64,000 nucleotides of DNA, from positions 2,268,501 through 2,332,500 of the forward strand of contig NZ_CP147247.1 in NCBI RefSeq assembly GCF_002140975.2, in the 5' to 3' direction. How positions within the stretch are numbered: position 1 is the stretch's first letter; the number at the start of each line of letters is the position of its first letter. The notes under the pieces are model-generated. The model was given only the letters and a program-made list of their open reading frames with translations. It was not told the DNA's origin and made no database searches. Made by a program: the position numbers and the translations under genes. This DNA is from Enterococcus sp. 9E7_DIV0242. Lineage in GTDB: Bacteria > Bacillota > Bacilli > Lactobacillales > Enterococcaceae. This document shows, one piece after another, positions 59,696-64,000 of this stretch.

Positions 59696-61195
59696 TCAAT
59701 CAATATCCTCAATATTGGTTCTCGTCCCCCAATGTGTAATCTTATGACAAGTGAATGTGGCATATAGCCTGACTATTTTTAAAACAATACTTGCCCACAA
59801 GGTTGCGATTGGTGTCAATAGATACCCTGTCCAGTTATTTCGTATATCAAGTCTCTTTACATGCAAATACCGTGTGTAGTACCCGATAGAAAGCGCAAAA
59901 GCTATCTGGGTCATCAAAAGCAATTGCACCCAATCATTGTTAGCGATACAATTCGTAATAACAATGATTGCAATGGTGAATATGGTCCAAAAAGATATCC
60001 AACCCAGCAACTGTCTTAAAAAACCCGGAATTGTATGTTTTTGGTCTAACAAATATTTCAATCTCCAAATGCCACGAACAGTAGACCCTCGTTCCCAACG
60101 TAGCTGTTGTCGAATATGGTGGCTTAGTTTAGTAGGCATGTCAGATAGTACGATTGCGCTTGGTTGAAAAACAGTATGCCCCATTAACAAAGCACAGAGT
60201 GTCAAATATGAATCATCTGAACAACGAACCTCCTGTTTTAAAAATTCTTCATAATGGTATTGGTTATTTATTGCATTCTTCACCACATCATAGCGGTAAA
60301 ACGCAGAAGGACCACTATTCACAAGCACATTCCCAAACAGAGACACGGCGCCACGACCGATCAATTGTTGACAAACCATAATCAAATCATACATTCTTGT
60401 CAACCAGCTATTCTGGACATTTTTGGCAATCATCAATCCCGCCACAGAAGATACTTTAGAATCATTGAATGGCTTGATACCTTCTTCAAGCATTTTTGGA
60501 TCTAAAATACTATCAGAATCCGTGGTCACAATAATCACATAAGGATCTTCCGGAACATTTTTGAATCCCTTTATTTGAGCAATTCTCTTTCCTCCGTTTT
60601 GTGGAAGCCGGTCCCAGGTAGCCATCACCCCATGTTCTTTTGCAGTAGGAAGAAACCATTCTTTCACCTCTGAATAATCACTTTCAGTAGAGCAGTCATC
60701 GACAACATGTATTCCACTCGGAACAAGACCTTGACTCAAGCAAGATTCAAGACAATTCTTCAAAGAGTTCTCATCTTCATTAAACACTGGTATCAAGACG
60801 TGCAATTTCAATAAGCCGTTTGCTTGCCCCTTTACTGGTTTACAAAAAGAAGACAACAACATTTGACCTAAAAAGAAAATTCCTGCTGCTATATAAAAAA
60901 TACGATAAACATGCCATCCGTGTATGTCCGTCAGATACGCTTCAAGAATAATCCAGCCTATTATTGTACTCAATGTAACGATGACAGCTACAACTGTTCC
61001 TGTCAGAAAAACTGCTAAACTTTCAACTTTTGAATCATCCATAGGTTCAAAATCGATAACCCAGTTTTGTTTTTTTTCATCAACCGGTTTGTCATATGTT
61101 TTTCTAAAGATAAATTTGGCATACACCGCCACAACTAAAACTAAAAAAGCAGCAATAAATGGAAGCAATACTACAATATCAGCTTGTTCAGACAT
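59696..61195 (-). CDS. Hyaluronan-synthase-like glycosyltransferase (GT2)
   Basis: 499 residues. Two N-terminal membrane segments plus a third (about 8-28, 62-85, 98-115), a GT2 domain (HVLIPVFNEDENSLKNCL, about 132; VDDCSTESD; TTDSDS, about 228; NSGPSAFYRY; SDDSYLTL; QQLRWERG, about 375) and four or five C-terminal membrane segments. It ends in HWGTR. The DSD, SGP, DD and QxxRW motifs and the terminal WGTR match streptococcal HasA, which polymerises UDP-GlcA and UDP-GlcNAc and exports the chain. It is coupled to a UDP-glucose dehydrogenase, which makes UDP-GlcA. About 80 residues longer than HasA at the N-terminus. Another beta-glycan product is possible. Confidence 0.78.
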   Translation of the reverse strand: MSEQADIVVLLPFIAAFLVLVVAVYAKFIFRKTYDKPVDEKKQNWVIDFEPMDDSKVESLAVFLTGTVVAVIVTLSTIIGWIILEAYLTDIHGWHVYRIFYIAAGIFFLGQMLLSSFCKPVKGQANGLLKLHVLIPVFNEDENSLKNCLESCLSQGLVPSGIHVVDDCSTESDYSEVKEWFLPTAKEHGVMATWDRLPQNGGKRIAQIKGFKNVPEDPYVIIVTTDSDSILDPKMLEEGIKPFNDSKVSSVAGLMIAKNVQNSWLTRMYDLIMVCQQLIGRGAVSLFGNVLVNSGPSAFYRYDVVKNAINNQYHYEEFLKQEVRCSDDSYLTLCALLMGHTVFQPSAIVLSDMPTKLSHHIRQQLRWERGSTVRGIWRLKYLLDQKHTIPGFLRQLLGWISFWTIFTIAIIVITNCIANNDWVQLLLMTQIAFALSIGYYTRYLHVKRLDIRNNWTGYLLTPIATLWASIVLKIVRLYATFTCHKITHWGTRTNIEDID

Positions 61196-62543
61196 TCACT
61201 TTCTCCTCCAGCTGTGCCACTTCAAAATCAGTGTTATCCTGACCGATACCAAAATAGGCATATCCACGTGATCTTATGTCGCTTGAAGAAAACTGGTTAC
61301 GAAAATCCGCAAACAAAACCTCTCTCTCAGGATTAGCATTCTGAAAATCGTACTCAGTAATATGTGGCCATTCAATCAAAGATATGATCACATCTGCATC
61401 GGCAATAGCCTGTTCAATTGTCTTAGCTTGCTTATAGCGAATATGACCATTGATTTCAGCATCGTCGATTTGTTTTACAACAGGATCATAGCTAACGATA
61501 GTTGCTCCCTCTTCAAGAAGTATCTTGCTGATTGCTTTCGCAGGAGCTCCTCTTTGATCATCCGTATTAGGTTTAAAAGATAGACCTAACACTGCTATAG
61601 TTAATCCTTCAAAACAACCTCCTAAGGCTTTTTTCATCTGGGCTAAAATTCGGTTTGGTCTCTCATTATTGAGTCTGTGTAATTCTGCAAATAAATTATT
61701 AGTATCCTGTACATCTGCCATATTTGCCAATGCTTCTACATCTTTTGAAAAACAAGGACCACCATACCCAACACCCGGATAAAAAGGATAGTCATTTATT
61801 GTTTTACTATAGGGAAGACCTTTGACAACTTCATTGATGTCTGCACCATACTTTTCGCACATATCAGCAATAGCGTTTATGAAAACTATTCTCATTGCAC
61901 CATGAGCATTATTCGCGTACTTCATGATTTGAGCCGACTCAGGTCGCATCGTGATTATCTTATCATGACCAAAAAAACGATTCATCTCAACTAAACGACG
62001 CTCTGTTTTACTATCATCCACTCCTATCAGAACAAGATCAGGAGTCAGACTATCTGACAATGCCTGTCCTTCACGTAAGAACTCCGGCATACTTGCTAAT
62101 CGTAACTCTGTCGTCTCTACCATCTTTCGAATCTCTTTATAAACATGTGATGGGGTCGTAGACTTGACTACAATAATCGTCTTCGGCTGAGCATGTTGAA
62201 TAATTGCCTCCATCGATTCATATAAGTACCTTGGATTACAACTACCATCCACTCCGTTGGGCGTATTTACACATAGAAAAACAACTTCTGCGTTTCTTAG
62301 TCCCTCTTCATAGCAAGTAGTGAATGTCAGCTTTCCCTTTTCTAACGTTTGAAGTGTCTCCTCAATTCCAGGCTCATGACTTACTGGTTCACCATTATTC
62401 AGTCTATCTACTTTCTCTTGGTCGATTTCAACACCGACTACATTAAACCCATTTACAGCATACGTTAATGCCGTAGCAATTCCTACGAATCCTACCCCCA
62501 CAACAGCAACACCATTAATTTCTTGATTATTTTGAACATTCAA
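61188..62543 (-). CDS. UDP-glucose 6-dehydrogenase
   Basis: 451 residues. Rossmann motif GVGFVGIATA (about 16), the catalytic region GVGYGGPCFSKDVEAL with the nucleophilic Cys (about 255), STTPSHVYKEI (about 130) and the C-terminal GLSFKPNTDDQRGAPA (about 315). It oxidises UDP-glucose to UDP-glucuronate. The stop overlaps the glycosyltransferase start by eight bases, matching the paired roles of HasB and HasA, although the order is reversed relative to S. pyogenes hasABC. No UDP-glucose pyrophosphorylase gene is next to it. Confidence 0.92.
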   Translation of the reverse strand: MNVQNNQEINGVAVVGVGFVGIATALTYAVNGFNVVGVEIDQEKVDRLNNGEPVSHEPGIEETLQTLEKGKLTFTTCYEEGLRNAEVVFLCVNTPNGVDGSCNPRYLYESMEAIIQHAQPKTIIVVKSTTPSHVYKEIRKMVETTELRLASMPEFLREGQALSDSLTPDLVLIGVDDSKTERRLVEMNRFFGHDKIITMRPESAQIMKYANNAHGAMRIVFINAIADMCEKYGADINEVVKGLPYSKTINDYPFYPGVGYGGPCFSKDVEALANMADVQDTNNLFAELHRLNNERPNRILAQMKKALGGCFEGLTIAVLGLSFKPNTDDQRGAPAKAISKILLEEGATIVSYDPVVKQIDDAEINGHIRYKQAKTIEQAIADADVIISLIEWPHITEYDFQNANPEREVLFADFRNQFSSSDIRSRGYAYFGIGQDNTDFEVAQLEEKVNV

Positions 62544-62936
62544 ATCCGTTCTCCCCTTTCTTACAATACGTCCATTCTCTCTATAATTAGTTCATTAAGT
62601 ATTTTCGTTTTGAAATCATCACTCATAACAGAGAATGCGCTTTCAACTTATTCCCTTACACACTATTAAAGTTAAATACAATAATTTTAGTAAGAAAAAC
62701 AAAACTTAATGAATATTAATAATATCTTTTAGGTATCTTTTTGGCAAGTGTTTCAATCTAAATAATATAAATTAATGACAAAAATATTATAACTAATTTG
62801 CCGAATATCCAGATACCGCTGTATCGTTAATTTTTTTACTTTCACATTTAATTGTCGTTTCATTCTTTAAATACTTTTCGACAAATATGAGCCATCCTTC
62901 CACACTTAGCTTCATTTTTCTTCCAGACATACAAAA

Positions 62937-62985
62937 CGCCCTCTACACGAGACGTTTTATGTTTCAATGTCCTGTGTAGAGGGCG
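62937..62985 (-). terminator. Hairpin upstream of gpmA, possible leftward terminator
   Basis: A perfect 12-bp stem CGCCCTCTACAC/GTGTAGAGGGCG with a 25-base loop, followed leftward by TTTTG. No gene ends here from the right, so it would stop antisense read-through or serve as an insulator. Confidence 0.5.
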
Positions 62986-63052
62986 CATATTAAAGTAAAT
63001 CTAGATTTTTCTTTTCTTTTTTCCTTAAATTCTTCTGTTTCATGAATTTTCA

Positions 63053-63082
63053 TTGGAAATTGCCATGGAAACATTGTACAAT
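63053..63082 (+). promoter_or_regulatory. gpmA promoter
   Basis: TTGGAA (63053-63058), an 18-base spacer, TACAAT (63077-63082). Confidence 0.65.
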
Positions 63083-63129
63083 AAACGAGGAATGAAATTT
63101 TCAGAAACTATATACAAAGGAGACTTATC

Positions 63130-63816
63130 ATGCCAAAATTAGTTTTTTCTCGTCACGGACTAAGTGAATGGAATGCATTAAACCAATTTACTGGATGGGT
63201 TGATGTAGATTTAGCACCAGAAGGTATCGAAGAAGCCATCGAAGGCGGACGTAAAATCAAAGAAGCTGGAATCGAATTTGATATTGCGTACACATCTGTT
63301 TTGAAACGCGCAATCAAAACTTGTAACCTGCTTTTAGAAAACTCAGATCAATTATGGGTACCACAAGTGAAATCATGGCGCTTAAACGAACGTCATTATG
63401 GTAAATTACAAGGATTGAACAAAAAGGAAACAGCTGACAAATACGGCGATGACCAAGTGCATATTTGGCGTCGTTCTTATGACACTCTTCCTCCACTATT
63501 GGAAGCAACTGATCCTGAATCAGCAGCGAACGATCGTCGTTATGCAATGCTTGATAAACGCGACGTCCCTGGTGGCGAGAACCTGAAAGTTACATTGGAA
63601 CGTGCACTGCCTTTCTGGCAAGATGAAATCGCTCCTGCTTTGTTAGATAATAAAACTGTTTTAGTTGCAGCGCACGGTAACTCTTTACGCGCATTAGCTA
63701 AACACATTGAAGGCATTTCTGATGATGATATCATGGATCTTGAAATCCCAACTGGTCAACCTCTTGTTTATGAATTAAACGATGACTTGACTGTTGCGAA
63801 GAAATATTACCTATAA
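63130..63816 (+). CDS. gpmA: 2,3-bisphosphoglycerate-dependent phosphoglycerate mutase
   Basis: 228 residues. [25 protein letters not shown] (about 6, split by the RHG motif), [17 protein letters not shown] (about 86) and the second catalytic His in [10 protein letters not shown] (about 181). It interconverts 3- and 2-phosphoglycerate in glycolysis. Strong AAAGGAG site. Confidence 0.96.
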   Translation: MPKLVFSRHGLSEWNALNQFTGWVDVDLAPEGIEEAIEGGRKIKEAGIEFDIAYTSVLKRAIKTCNLLLENSDQLWVPQVKSWRLNERHYGKLQGLNKKETADKYGDDQVHIWRRSYDTLPPLLEATDPESAANDRRYAMLDKRDVPGGENLKVTLERALPFWQDEIAPALLDNKTVLVAAHGNSLRALAKHIEGISDDDIMDLEIPTGQPLVYELNDDLTVAKKYYL

Positions 63817-63826
63817 GAAGTATAAT

Positions 63827-63858
63827 AAAATCCCTGTTCCGATTGGAACAGGGATTTT
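63827..63858. terminator. gpmA terminator
   Basis: A perfect 14-bp stem AAAATCCCTGTTCC/GGAACAGGGATTTT with a 4-base loop. It also serves the convergent gene at the right edge. Confidence 0.9.
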
Positions 63859-63889
63859 GCTATTGAACCGTGTATTCTCGCGCTATAGC

Positions 63890-64000
63890 CTATAGTTTAT
63901 CGGCTTTTTTCAGAATAGCTTTTATTTCATGAACAGCCTTTTTTTGTTCTAAATAGCTTTTTACTTTGTTATCATCTTCACTGATACCACTTAGGGTCGC
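63890..64000 (-). CDS. C-terminal fragment of an unidentified gene
   Basis: A frame open from the window edge to a TAG at 63890-63892 gives 36 residues ending KAILKKADKL. Lys/Glu-rich and helical. It is too short to identify. Support comes from the open frame, its codon pattern and the convergent terminator just beyond it. Confidence 0.5.
   Translation of the reverse strand, partial: ATLSGISEDDNKVKSYLEQKKAVHEIKAILKKADKL

Larger units (their letters stand above)
62544..63129. other. 586-bp intergenic region between two divergent units
   Basis: Holds the control region of the UDP-glucose dehydrogenase operon (no clear promoter to my eye, very AT-rich from 62580 to 62900), the hairpin at 62937-62985 and the gpmA promoter. 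No gene is supported. Confidence 0.6.

Overview
The window looks like chromosome of a low-GC Firmicute in the order Lactobacillales, most likely an Enterococcus-type organism. The reasons are an AT-rich composition, the complete S10-spc-alpha and str ribosomal operons in the Firmicute order (rpsL-rpsG-fusA-tuf and rpsJ to rplQ), zinc-type S14 and L36, ecfA1-ecfA2-ecfT-truA below the alpha operon, several PTS and PRD-type regulators, LysM/GH73 cell-wall proteins and an aggregation-promoting-factor-like protein. No rRNA, tRNA or CRISPR array is visible. Genus assignment is inference.

Layout. 1-5.6 kb: a two-gene minus-strand operon (an unknown protein cut by the window edge and a coiled-coil protein with an Asp/Tyr-only tract), a membrane-anchored metallophosphoesterase and a secreted GH73/LysM peptidoglycan hydrolase. 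6.4-9.7 kb: a tightly coupled lplA plus MetNIQ-family ABC transporter operon. 9.9-13.9 kb: two insertion sequences (IS1182-type and ISL3-type) bracket a DUF308 membrane protein; both sit in rho-independent terminators. 14-19.6 kb: an Apf-like LysM protein, then a fused PTS EIIB-EIIC gene coupled to a tyrosine-phosphatase-family gene and divergent from a PRD/EIIB/EIIA regulator. 19.7-30.2 kb: queG, a YczE-type membrane protein, a lysine riboswitch driving an amino-acid ABC transporter, LOG-family, histidine-phosphatase, MazG-like and GNAT genes, brnQ, and an Mga-type regulator.

30.3-50.5 kb: truA-ecfT-ecfA2-ecfA1, then a LUD-domain gene and a lipoprotein interposed before rplQ, then 29 minus-strand genes from rplQ back to rpsJ. 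Promoters are readable upstream of rpsJ and inside the operon ahead of infA. Two tandem RNA-hairpin repeats are inserted between rplV and rpsC. 50.9-53.1 kb: a YehR-type lipoprotein, a PadR-DUF2812 pair with a palindromic operator on its promoter, and a small secreted protein. 53.2-57.9 kb: the str operon. 58-64 kb: rpiA, a serine-recombinase homologue that has lost its catalytic residues, a hyaluronan-synthase-like glycosyltransferase coupled to UDP-glucose 6-dehydrogenase, gpmA, and the 3' end of an unidentified gene at the right edge.

The strongest candidates for something new are the degenerate recombinase beside the hyaluronan-type operon, the paired covarying hairpins inside the S10 operon, the complex fold after the alpha operon, the lplA-linked ABC transporter, and the poly-Asp coiled-coil operon at the left edge.
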